Part shown: positions 1 through 5,215 of the stretch, in pieces
How positions within the stretch are numbered: the first letter of the stretch is position 1
How the letters are laid out: the number at the start of each line of letters is the position of its first letter
NCBI GenBank assembly: GCA_021205255.1
Contig: JAJPXW010000189.1
Coordinates: forward strand, 1-5,215
Source: Burkholderiales bacterium
Lineage (GTDB): Bacteria; Pseudomonadota; Gammaproteobacteria; Burkholderiales; Burkholderiaceae_F
Length of the DNA: 5,215 nt
Reading direction: 5' to 3'
Program-made: the position numbers and the translations under genes
Notes under the pieces: model-generated
What the model was told of the DNA's origin: nothing
Seen by the model: only the letters and a program-made list of their open reading frames with translations
The model's database searches: none

Positions 1-1
1 G

Positions 2-301
2 AATATTGTTATGCTGTCTTCCTGGTTCGATTCAGTCTCCAGTAGCTCTCTTGATACAATTAATCGAAGCCATTCGATTTCCGATAGCGTGGCAACATCC
101 ATCATGAACGATAATGCTTTGTCAAAGAATCTAGCCATGAATCTAAAGGATGTGGTGGATCTGCTCTATCGAAATAATCCAACACTAACTGAGGATTTAG
201 ACCAAGAGAATAGAGCGGGAAATAATGAGGGATCGGCGAAAGTAACGTCAAAATCCTCAAAGAAAAATAAGTCAGGTAAGGACAAGAAAAAGGCAGCTTA
301 A
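2..301 (+). CDS. C-terminal end of an unrecognised protein with Lys-rich tail (5' partial)
   Basis: The frame is open to the left edge. An ATG lies at 11, but the three codons before it (Asn-Ile-Val) are also coding, no Shine-Dalgarno is visible in the few bases present, and this is probably the end of a longer gene. Numbering from the ATG, the first ~55 residues are Ser/Asn/Asp-rich and look helical (around IMNDNALSKNLAMNLKDVV). The last ~35 residues are a low-complexity, strongly basic tail (KSSKKNKSGKDKKKAA), probably disordered and possibly binding nucleic acid or acidic surfaces. The helical part faintly resembles PhoU-like tails of Na/Pi cotransporters, but not enough to name it. A small complete protein starting at 11 is the alternative. 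The stop is TAA, followed 11 bases later by a long hairpin. Confidence 0.6.
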   Translation, partial: NIVMLSSWFDSVSSSSLDTINRSHSISDSVATSIMNDNALSKNLAMNLKDVVDLLYRNNPTLTEDLDQENRAGNNEGSAKVTSKSSKKNKSGKDKKKAA

Positions 302-312
302 CTGGTAAGGTT

Positions 313-357
313 GAAGAATAAGGAAATTAGGTCGGATTCCGAGCTTCCTTGTTCTTC
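313..357 (+). terminator. Long hairpin after the first gene, possible terminator
   Basis: The arms 313-325 (GAAGAATAAGGAA) and 345-357 (TTCCTTGTTCTTC) pair over 13 bp with one G-U. The 19-base loop contains a small TCGG/CCGA stem. It starts 11 bases after the stop codon, where a transcription terminator or 3'-end stabiliser is expected. A clean T-tract does not follow (only TCTCTAAG), so intrinsic termination is uncertain. Confidence 0.4.
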
Positions 358-560
358 TCTAAGAATTCTCTTCATTCTTTCATGACTTTTCAAAAATCAA
401 AACCTGCGCCTACCGCTGGACGGGAACCTATAAGCCAATGCTTGGAATAGCTTGGAAGACGAGAAGGCAAAAGAATTAAGAGCGTCCGTTTAGTTTGGAA
501 AAATGGACTTAGCCCTGAGCTTGGTTAGGAAGGGGAAGGCTTGGAGGAGAAATATCGAAT
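358..560. other. Gene-poor spacer between first gene and tRNA
   Basis: No reading frame of useful length with a ribosome binding site is visible on either strand. The hexamer GCTTGG occurs four times (about 438, 452, 520 and 539), but spacing is irregular and the copies share little beyond the hexamer. No clear T-tract terminator for the minus-strand tRNA could be seen here. Confidence 0.4.
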
Positions 561-637
<77 letters not shown>

Positions 638-671
638 CCAAGTATTTCAACTAACGTTGAAAGCGGAGCGA

Positions 672-700
672 ATCATAACAGCAAAAAGTAACTTATGCAA
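672..700 (-). promoter_or_regulatory. Promoter of tRNA-fMet
   Basis: On the minus strand, TTGCAT (695-700) and TATGAT (672-677) are separated by exactly 17 bases, matching sigma-70-type -35 and -10 boxes at 4/6 and 5/6. The bases after the -10 (TCGCTCCGC) are GC-rich, as in stringently controlled stable-RNA promoters. Transcription would start near 665, about 28 bases before the mature tRNA 5' end, so a short leader must be removed (normally by RNase P). Confidence 0.7.
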
Positions 701-734
701 CTTGCGCTTTTTGATTATGTGCCCAATTTATCTA

Positions 735-775
735 AGACTTTCTAGCTGAAAATAGCTAGCGATAGCTAAGTGTCT
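735..775 (-). terminator. Hairpin(s) downstream of the amidotransferase gene, candidate terminator
   Basis: On the minus strand just past the stop codon, TAGCTA-TCGC-TAGCTA (plus-strand 753-768) forms a 6-bp stem with a 4-base loop and is followed by TTTTC, a weak intrinsic-terminator layout. A larger alternative stem pairs AGAC (735-738) with GTCT (772-775) and CTAGCT with AGCTAA inside it. The two folds are mutually exclusive. The stems are AU-rich, so termination may be inefficient. Confidence 0.45.
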
Positions 776-788
776 AATTTTGTAGCAA

Positions 789-1535
789 TTATTGGGACGC
801 TTCTGAGACGTGATTCTTGACTTCTGCATAGTTCTTACATGCTGTGACAAAGGCTGAAAAAATTTTTTGACTTTGTGGATCTTTCTTGAAAGTTAGTTCC
901 GGGTGCCATTGCACAAACCACATAAAGGTCTTGCTCGGCAAGCGCACTGCTTCAATAAGGTTATCGTCCGAGTAGGCAAGGACTTGTAAAGTTGGGGCAA
1001 GCTTTTTAATAGCTTGATGATGATAGCTATTGACTTGGATTTCGGATTGGCGTGATAACTTTGCAAGCGGTGTATGGTCAACTACATAGACATCGTGTAT
1101 AGGACGATCGTAAGGTGGTTGCATGGAATGTTCAATTTCTTTTCCGACCTGGGAAGGGATATCCTGCCAAAGACTGCCACCAAAAAATACATTGGCAAAC
1201 TGAATTCCCCTGCAGATTCCTAAAACCGGCATATCCATTTCCAAGGCAACTTCGAGCAGTAGCTTCTCCATATTGTCGCGTTCAGGCGAAATTTCTCCGC
1301 AAACTTCAAGCTTTTCCTCGCCGTATAGACTCGGGTCGACATCTTGTCCACCAGTTAAAAGCAGGCCATCGGCATTGCCAAGCATTCTTCTAACATCGTT
1401 TTTATCAGTAAGAACGGGGAGCATAAACGGGAGGGCACCGGCTCCTTCAAGTCCGAGAAAATATCCAGGCAACATCCAGAAGCTATTTCTTGGATAGTCG
1501 AGCAAGGGAGTTACCGCAATCATGGGCTTTGCCAT
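789..1535 (-). CDS. Class I glutamine amidotransferase, gamma-Glu-GABA hydrolase family (peptidase C26)
   Basis: A 248-residue cytosolic hydrolase of the PuuD-like family (usual length about 240-260, so complete). These enzymes cleave gamma-glutamyl amide bonds, for example gamma-Glu-GABA in putrescine breakdown. Visible motifs are LLLTGGQDVDP (58-68, the family signature loop), the nucleophile elbow LGICRG with Cys108, VNSYHHQ (168-174), and QWHPE (209-213) with His211 and Glu213 completing the triad. All catalytic residues are present. The start ATG is preceded by AGGTGA with only 3-4 bases of spacing; Met5 is an alternative start. It is transcribed divergently from the membrane-protein/GntR operon, sharing a 212-base intergenic region, so co-regulation by those GntR proteins is plausible. 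No other putrescine-pathway (Puu) genes are in view, so the actual gamma-glutamyl substrate is unknown and I do not assign puuD. Family certain, substrate not. Confidence 0.92.
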   Translation of the reverse strand: MAKPMIAVTPLLDYPRNSFWMLPGYFLGLEGAGALPFMLPVLTDKNDVRRMLGNADGLLLTGGQDVDPSLYGEEKLEVCGEISPERDNMEKLLLEVALEMDMPVLGICRGIQFANVFFGGSLWQDIPSQVGKEIEHSMQPPYDRPIHDVYVVDHTPLAKLSRQSEIQVNSYHHQAIKKLAPTLQVLAYSDDNLIEAVRLPSKTFMWFVQWHPELTFKKDPQSQKIFSAFVTACKNYAEVKNHVSEASQ

Positions 1536-1599
1536 AGTTCACCTAATTACTGAATCCATTGTTGAATTTTATGGGTAAGAGAGCGTGTATTTCTATTTG

Positions 1600-1627
1600 G
1601 GTATAGCTTTCTATTCGAGTGGGTAAA
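1600..1627 (-). promoter_or_regulatory. Possible promoter of the amidotransferase gene
   Basis: Minus strand: TTTACC (1622-1627) and TATACC (1600-1605), 16-base spacing, each matching 4/6 of the consensus. It lies about 65 bases before the start codon. It is the best pair I could find on that strand of the divergent region, but weak. Confidence 0.25.
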
Positions 1628-1649
1628 AGGAGGCTGATTTTTGTTTCTG

Positions 1650-1660
1650 TTGGATACAAT
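1650..1660. promoter_or_regulatory. TTGGATACAA, possible GntR-type operator half of the divergent region
   Basis: TTGGATACAA differs by one base from the symmetric TTGTATACAA-type sites bound by many FCD-subfamily GntR regulators. Two GntR genes lie in the operon starting 90 bases downstream. The assignment rests on family knowledge and location only. Confidence 0.3.
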
Positions 1661-1667
1661 ATGCAAA

Positions 1668-1688
1668 CTCTTTTGAGGCTCAAGAGAG
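1668..1688. promoter_or_regulatory. 21-bp near-perfect inverted repeat, candidate operator
   Basis: Left arm CTCTTTTGAG (1668-1677), one central G, right arm CTCAAGAGAG (1679-1688): 9 of 10 positions are complementary and the tenth is a G-T. The symmetric core is TTGAG-G-CTCAA. It overlaps the candidate -35 box of the plus-strand operon, the usual place for a repressor site. It is too far from any gene end and lacks a T-tract, so a terminator is less likely. Confidence 0.5.
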
Positions 1689-1700
1689 AATCCATATATA
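1673..1700 (+). promoter_or_regulatory. Possible promoter of the membrane-protein/GntR operon
   Basis: TTGAGG (1673-1678) and TATATA (1695-1700) with 16-base spacing; both match 4/6. The predicted start near 1707 leaves a leader of about 40 bases. The -35 is embedded in the inverted repeat at 1668-1688. Confidence 0.4.
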
Positions 1701-1731
1701 CGGCATTGGTAAAATTTCGCCGTTTTGTTTA

Positions 1732-1744
1732 AAGGTGGAACCTT
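1732..1744 (+). promoter_or_regulatory. Ribosome binding site inside a small hairpin
   Basis: AGGTGG (1733-1738) lies 9 bases before the ATG at 1748 and is the only Shine-Dalgarno for this gene. AAGGT (1732-1736) can pair with ACCTT (1740-1744) across a GGA loop, which would partly hide it. The stem is only 5 bp. Confidence 0.45.
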
Positions 1745-1747
1745 CAC

Positions 1748-2977
1748 ATGTCAACATTTGTTAAATGGATAATAGCCATCTTAGTTTTCATATTCCTTCT
1801 CGTAGGTGGCTATTGTGCTCTTATCTGGACCCAAGGCCAGATTTTCGACAGTGAGTCGGCTAAAGACGAATTCGTGATTAATGGTTTGGTCATCCATACC
1901 AAGGTGAATATCACCGAGAGTGATTTTTACGGAAGAAAATTCACTTTGGCAACTGAAATTCAAGACCTGCCAGTTATTAACTATGTTGGTGAAGTTAGCT
2001 TTGGTTGGGATCCAACGATGCAGTTAAGGGTAACTGGCATTCCTGCTGATCCAGTTTTGGAAAAAGCGGTGCTGCAAGCAGCCCCTGTCCTTAATGGAGA
2101 TTTCAATGTACGTTTCTGGCCTACTAGGCTTTATGGAAAGATAGATCCAGTGACCGTTGAAACAAAGGCGGGGCCAATTTCTCTTGGAAAGACAAATATA
2201 GATGCTAACTTCAGTTACGGAACCAATGTCTTTTCACAGAAAGCAGACATAGATTCTGTAGTAGTTAAATATGATTCCGAGAGCTTTAGGCAGCCTCTAG
2301 TAACATTTGGTCCATCAAGACTTGATGCGACTATTTGGCCAAAGCAGTCCAAGATGTTCAACTTGGATCTGAACCTTTCAGACATTTCTGTACCTATCAG
2401 CAAGCTAAAAGTTAACGATATTAATTTCCACACGAATTTGTCTCGCAAGGGATCGGATTTTCTCCAAACCTACGTTTTCAGAACCAACGGGACGGAAAAT
2501 CTTATGAATAAGCCGTCGCCATTTGTCTTAAAAGGCGATGTCATCGCTCAATGGCCTCAGACAATTGATTTCATTGGACTGGTTTCCGCCATTGCAACCG
2601 GTGGGCAAACGCAGGTAGAAGTTACCGATCAGGATTTAAAGGAACTACTTAGAGCTTTTAGGGAAGGGAAGGCTTCGATAGTGATTAACACACTCGATGC
2701 AACTGCCCAAGATATCAACTTTACCAGCAGTGGCATAGTTGGTGATTCCAAATCCCAGGGCGTCTGGGTGGACTTGAAAGTGCATATGAAAGCCAAGGAT
2801 TGGAAGAAACTTGGTTTCTATGCCCTTTTGATCCCAAGAAATACGATTGACGAGCAGACCCAAGAAGTAAATGCCAATATCGTTATTAAAGAAAACAACG
2901 ACATGTTGCAAGTGCTCTGCAATGGTGAAAAATTGTACGAGTGGCCTGCCAAGTCAATTTTGAAAGAGCTTTATTGA
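1748..2977 (+). CDS. Membrane-anchored periplasmic protein of unknown function
   Basis: I do not recognise this 409-residue protein by name. It has a cytoplasmic Lys6 followed by one hydrophobic segment (about residues 5-27), typical of an uncleaved N-terminal signal anchor, with the remaining ~380 residues expected in the periplasm. No lipobox or second membrane helix is seen. The rest alternates short beta-strand-like stretches, with repeated patterns such as ISLGKTNIDANFSYG (144-158) and VTFGPSRLDATIWPKQ (185-200), then an acidic helix TDQDLKELLRAFREG (293-307). The architecture recalls proteins of the YdgA/DUF945, DUF2125 and AsmA-like type, often implicated in envelope lipid or surface homeostasis; this is a shape resemblance, not an identified domain. 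It has a good RBS at 1733-1738. It is the first gene of an operon with two GntR regulators, the next beginning after one base. Confidence 0.88.
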   Translation: MSTFVKWIIAILVFIFLLVGGYCALIWTQGQIFDSESAKDEFVINGLVIHTKVNITESDFYGRKFTLATEIQDLPVINYVGEVSFGWDPTMQLRVTGIPADPVLEKAVLQAAPVLNGDFNVRFWPTRLYGKIDPVTVETKAGPISLGKTNIDANFSYGTNVFSQKADIDSVVVKYDSESFRQPLVTFGPSRLDATIWPKQSKMFNLDLNLSDISVPISKLKVNDINFHTNLSRKGSDFLQTYVFRTNGTENLMNKPSPFVLKGDVIAQWPQTIDFIGLVSAIATGGQTQVEVTDQDLKELLRAFREGKASIVINTLDATAQDINFTSSGIVGDSKSQGVWVDLKVHMKAKDWKKLGFYALLIPRNTIDEQTQEVNANIVIKENNDMLQVLCNGEKLYEWPAKSILKELY

Positions 2978-2978
2978 G

Positions 2979-3566
2979 ATGAGACCTGTCGAGGTTCTAT
3001 CTCTCCGGGATGCGGCAGCCGAGGAGCTAGCAAAGCGTATCTATCTTTGTAATCTAAAAGAAGGCGATGAATTAAAGCAGCAAGAACTTGCTGAGCAACT
3101 TGGTGTTAGCCGCATCCCGCTACGAGAGGCCCTAGTCCAACTTGAGGCTGATGGACTAGTTAAAACTCTACAAAACAAACATAAAGTAGTAGTTGGGATC
3201 GATGCGAATAGGATCAGAAATAGGATCAGCCTATTAGAGAGCACTGAAAAATTTTTTGCTCAGCAAATTAAACCGATTTCAGTTTTCGATTTTGCTGGAA
3301 AATCAAGAAGAATACCGGTCCTAAATGTCCATGATAAATTGGCGCAACTGCTTGACGATCCAGTTATATCCAAACTCCATAGAACGCAACGCAAACTGGT
3401 TTCGTTTTTTATAAGTGAAGATTTGGGAATCCGAAAGAACTTGGAAAAGATAGACAAAGAGATTGAAAGCGAAATGGCCATGGGTAATAGAGAAGGGGTT
3501 GAAGAGAAGATCTCTGAGTACTATCAAAAAGCCCAGGAACTAATACTTAAGAAACTGAAGCTATGA
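2979..3566 (+). CDS. GntR-family regulator with short, divergent FCD-like C-terminal domain
   Basis: 195 residues. The N-terminal winged helix (about 8-73) is canonical: LKQQELAEQLGVSRIPLREA (32-51) is the GntR helix-turn-helix, followed by LEADGLV and the wing. The C-terminal part aligns with an FCD ligand domain only loosely. VHDKLAQLL (117-125) corresponds to the FHEAI helix, and MGNREGVEEKISEYY (168-182) to the final helix pair. About 13 residues are missing between the first FCD helix and the VHD helix. Against the neighbouring regulator, only one of three metal-binding His is kept (His118); the others are Asp159 and Tyr181. It may therefore not bind a metal-dependent ligand, or may work as a partner of its neighbour. 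It starts 1 base after the previous stop without a clear RBS of its own, so it is probably translationally coupled, and overlaps the next gene by ATGA. Confidence 0.85.
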   Translation: MRPVEVLSLRDAAAEELAKRIYLCNLKEGDELKQQELAEQLGVSRIPLREALVQLEADGLVKTLQNKHKVVVGIDANRIRNRISLLESTEKFFAQQIKPISVFDFAGKSRRIPVLNVHDKLAQLLDDPVISKLHRTQRKLVSFFISEDLGIRKNLEKIDKEIESEMAMGNREGVEEKISEYYQKAQELILKKLKL

Positions 3567-4203
3567 GTAGTTTGGCCAAAATAAAAAAGCAACCTGCTCG
3601 TGACATTGTAGCTTCACGCCTGCGGGAGAACATTATTTCTGGAGTATTTAAAAATGGCCAGCAACTTCAGTTAAAGCAACTTGCAGAAAGTCTAGGTGTG
3701 TCGCCAACTCCGGTGCGTGAAGCGCTGCAAATCCTAGAAAGAGAAAATCTAGTACGCTTAACGCCAAATAAAGGTGCGGAAGTGCTGGGATTCGATGAAC
3801 AGCGCTTGCGTGAGCACTATGAACTTCGAGAGATTTTGGAAAGCATGGCGGCACGCAAAATTTGTGAGAATCCAGAAGGCATAGCAGCTCTTAAGTCGGT
3901 TTATGAGGAAGCCAAAAAGTAGTTTCAGAAGGTAGGTGGGAGGATTACTCCGATATCAATCGGAAATTCCACGAAGCTATATGGACTGGATCAGGCAACA
4001 GACCCTTGGCTAGAGTGCTGATTGGGTTATGGAATGGACTATCTATTGGTGAGCACACTAGTGAAGAGGAATATGCGCGGCATAGCCTTAAAGAGCACGA
4101 AGAACTGATGGATGCGATAGAAAAAGGCAACTCTGAGAAGGCTGCAAGCCTAATGGGTGAACACATCATGAGAAGCTACCGCGATGCTCTTACGCATTTT
4201 TAG
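3563..4203 (+). pseudogene. GntR/FCD-family regulator split by a -1 frame change
   Basis: The first frame (3563-3922, 119 residues) holds a complete GntR winged helix, including LAESLGVSPTPVREALQI (40-57), and the first FCD helix (LREHYELREILESMAARK). It ends at TAG 3920-3922. The rest of the FCD domain continues directly in the -1 frame to the stop at 4201-4203. Joining at C AAA AAG (3913-3919) gives AKKVVSEGRWEDYSDINRKF and a 213-residue protein, a normal FCD length. The joined protein has the expected metal ligands: His137 (FHEAI), His179 (KEHEEL), His201 (GEHIM), and Asn133 in the usual Asp/Asn place. One missing A or G in the AAAAAG run explains it, as would a sequencing error or ribosomal slippage. 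The 3' part shows no second stop, so any inactivation is recent. The start overlaps the preceding gntR stop by 4 bases. If not rejoined, an isolated 119-residue DNA-binding domain lacking most of FCD would be made. Confidence 0.85.
3913..3922 (+). other. Frame-change site: C AAA AAG then TAG
   Basis: The heptamer C AAA AAG sits in the zero frame and is followed immediately by a TAG stop. It resembles the A AAA AAG slippery heptamer of E. coli dnaX; a -1 slip here yields exactly the sequence expected for the FCD domain. GAGGAA (3905-3910) is Shine-Dalgarno-like but only 2 bases upstream, closer than in dnaX. A CCGAT/ATCGG hairpin (3950-3963) lies about 30 bases downstream, further than is usual. 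The setting is therefore only partly that of programmed frameshifting. Confidence 0.5.
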
Positions 4204-4310
4204 TTGAATGCAGGAGGCAATGAGGACTTAGAATAAATGGTCTTCAATACATTAATTCATAACTTAAAAGGAGGGCTGATCAGTTCTAATTGGCTTCAAT
4301 GTTGGGCGTA

Positions 4311-4341
4311 GAGGCTTCGTACAGGATCGAGGACGAGCCTC
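4311..4341. repeat. Inverted repeat / hairpin
   Basis: GAGGCTTCGT (4311-4320) pairs with ACGAGCCTC (4333-4341) over 9 bp with one bulged T and a 12-base loop. No T-tract follows on either strand, so it is not a standard terminator. Confidence 0.35.
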
Positions 4342-4392
4342 CATCATGGAAAATTCATAAAGCTTTTTGTCGATAGCTTATATTTATTAGCA

Positions 4393-4421
4393 TGCTTAAT
4401 AGAAACTATCAGTATTAAGCA
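4393..4421. repeat. Perfect 9-bp inverted repeat
   Basis: TGCTTAATA (4393-4401) and TATTAAGCA (4413-4421) are exactly complementary with an 11-base spacer. The arm-to-arm centre distance is 20 bases, about two helical turns, which suits a dimeric regulator as well as an RNA hairpin. No T-tract follows. Confidence 0.45.
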
Positions 4422-4533
4422 AGGGCAACATGAGTTTTAGGTCGATTAAAAGTAGTAACTTTCACAGTACAATATTACCTTCTGCCACAAGAAGAGAAAT
4501 ACATATTTCAAAGCCTTGAGAGAAGTAAATTTT

Positions 4534-4586
4534 CTGGTCTTGAAGAGAGAGTTTCTCTTTATGTATTAAAGTGGGTTTAAGACCGG
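4534..4586 (+). repeat. Nested inverted repeats, possible structured RNA or attenuator
   Basis: The outer arms CTGGTCTTGA (4534-4543) and TTAAGACCGG (4577-4586) pair over 10 bp with two G-U. Inside, AAGAGA (4543-4548) and TCTCTT (4554-4559) pair with a GAGTT loop; the inner stem can extend to 8 bp by invading the outer arm. The sequence CATTAAAAG follows, not a T-tract. Confidence 0.4.
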
Positions 4587-4745
4587 CATTAAAAGAAAAT
4601 GAGAATTTTAGGTCTGTCTACTAGAAGGTGGCCAAGTCTGCGGAATGGAAGAAATTTAGACTCAGCAAAGAGTTATTGAAATGCAAAGTTGGTATCGATA
4701 AAGAAATCAAATTTCAATCCGTAAATATAGCGATCCCCAAAGTTA

Positions 4746-5213
4746 ATGGCCATGAACAAAACAGAGTTAGAATTTTATTTAGCCGATCTATCAGTGGAAA
4801 CATATGAAGAGCTGATAGTTAAGATATGCCAGATTTTGTTCGGTCCTGCTACACATGGTTTTGTAAAAGGTTGCGATAGCGGGAAAGATGCTGTCTTTAG
4901 AGGAACAGCATGCAATTTTCCTAATGTTTCCTATCCTTGGACTGGAATCATAGTTATTCAAGCTAAGCATACTTCTTCTCCATTTGTTCTAATAAGCGAA
5001 AATAGAAACTTCTTTAATCCTGGTTCCATAACGGCGATTTTGACGAAAGAGGCTAAAAAGATTTGGACATTAAGAAATAATGGTGCAATAACTCATTATT
5101 TTTTAGCTACGAATAGAAGACTGACTGGAGGTATAGAGGATAGGGTAATAGAGTACCTAGCAAAGGAATCAGGTCTAAATGCCACAAATATCCACATCTA
5201 TGACAGCTTATAA
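4746..5213 (+). CDS. PD-(D/E)XK (Mrr-like) nuclease-type domain protein, short
   Basis: 155 residues. The layout fits a PD-(D/E)XK core of the Mrr/type IV restriction kind: helix ETYEELIVKICQILFG (18-33) with Glu21/Glu22, then CDSGKDAVF (43-51) with Asp48, a strand GIIVIQAKHT (67-76) with the Q-x-K motif (Gln72, Lys74), and a later strand HYFLATNRRLTGG (117-129). These are the catalytic positions of the family, so it could cut DNA. Such modules often sit at the front of larger antiphage proteins; here the chain stops right after IHIYDSL, where related proteins commonly continue, so it may be truncated or a standalone form. The ATG at 4746 is the first start after an in-frame TAG at 4728-4730; Met3 is an alternative. 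No Shine-Dalgarno is visible before either, unlike the other genes. The best promoter-like pair (TTGAAA 4676-4681, TAAAGA 4699-4704) is weak. Domain class is inferred from motifs only. Confidence 0.7.
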   Translation: MAMNKTELEFYLADLSVETYEELIVKICQILFGPATHGFVKGCDSGKDAVFRGTACNFPNVSYPWTGIIVIQAKHTSSPFVLISENRNFFNPGSITAILTKEAKKIWTLRNNGAITHYFLATNRRLTGGIEDRVIEYLAKESGLNATNIHIYDSL

Positions 5214-5215
5214 AC

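Larger units (their letters stand above)
4204..4745. other. 542-base intergenic region without a convincing gene, rich in inverted repeats
   Basis: No reading frame above ~30 codons with a proper ribosome binding site is evident. The region holds a strong but orphan AAAAGGAGGG (4266-4275), an 8-base palindrome CTGATCAG (4276-4283), three inverted repeats listed separately (4311-4341, 4393-4421, 4534-4586), and the 9-base direct repeat TTTTAGGTC at 4435-4443 and 4606-4614. No insertion-sequence ends or transposase remnants were recognised. It separates the conserved-looking operon from an accessory-looking nuclease gene. Confidence 0.5.

Noticed and set aside
438..544. Four GCTTGG copies as a CRISPR-like or iterated repeat array
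   Set aside because: The spacing is irregular (about 14, 68 and 19 bases) and the flanks are not shared; this is chance-level hexamer recurrence.
893..1497. Frames of 62-92 codons overlapping the amidotransferase gene on both strands
   Set aside because: They are in other frames of a gene with a clear protein family match and lack ribosome binding sites or motifs of their own.
1668..1688. Palindrome read as an intrinsic terminator
   Set aside because: There is no T-tract on either side, no gene ends nearby, and it overlaps a candidate -35 box; an operator fits better.
1547..1747. 66-codon minus-strand frame in the divergent intergenic region
   Set aside because: It starts with GTG without a ribosome binding site, has no recognisable motifs, and covers the promoter and palindrome region of the divergent genes.
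4006..4203. Separate small gene starting with TTG inside the end of the second GntR gene
   Set aside because: The same frame runs uninterrupted from upstream (WEDYSDINRKFHEAI) and completes the FCD domain, so it is the 3' half of the split regulator rather than an independent gene.

Overview
The window looks like a chromosomal stretch of a moderately AT-rich Gram-negative bacterium. An alphaproteobacterium is my best guess. The initiator tRNA has an unpaired U1:U72 acceptor end, and the proteins present (FCD-type GntR regulators, a peptidase C26 amidotransferase, a large protein with one N-terminal membrane anchor) fit that group. This is inference from style, not a taxonomic result.

Layout. 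Positions 2-301 hold the end of an unrecognised gene with a lysine-rich tail, open at the left edge and followed by a long hairpin. A 260-base gene-poor stretch follows, then a complete tRNA-fMet(CAT) on the minus strand (561-637) with a good stable-RNA-type promoter. A minus-strand class I glutamine amidotransferase of the gamma-Glu-GABA hydrolase family (789-1535) has its catalytic residues intact. It diverges from a plus-strand operon across a 212-base control region that contains inverted repeats.

The operon (1748-4203) encodes three products: a 409-residue protein with one N-terminal membrane anchor and a large periplasmic beta-rich part; a short divergent GntR/FCD-like regulator starting 1 base after it; and a second, canonical GntR/FCD regulator overlapping the first by ATGA. 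The second regulator is split by a -1 frame change at C AAA AAG followed at once by TAG. A single -1 slip or one restored base gives an ordinary 213-residue FCD protein. It is either a recent pseudogene, a sequencing error, or a frameshift-expressed gene.

Positions 4204-4745 contain no convincing gene but do contain several inverted repeats. The last gene (4746-5213) is a 155-residue PD-(D/E)XK (Mrr-like) nuclease-type domain protein. It has no Shine-Dalgarno and ends 2 bases before the window edge. It is the most accessory-looking gene here and may be a small standalone nuclease or the broken front end of a larger defence protein.

Working model (inference): one or both GntR proteins bind the inverted repeats between the divergent transcripts and control both the amidotransferase and their own operon. 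Nothing in the window proves a new system. The best leads are the split regulator, the paired regulators of which one has lost its metal ligands, and the orphan nuclease domain.
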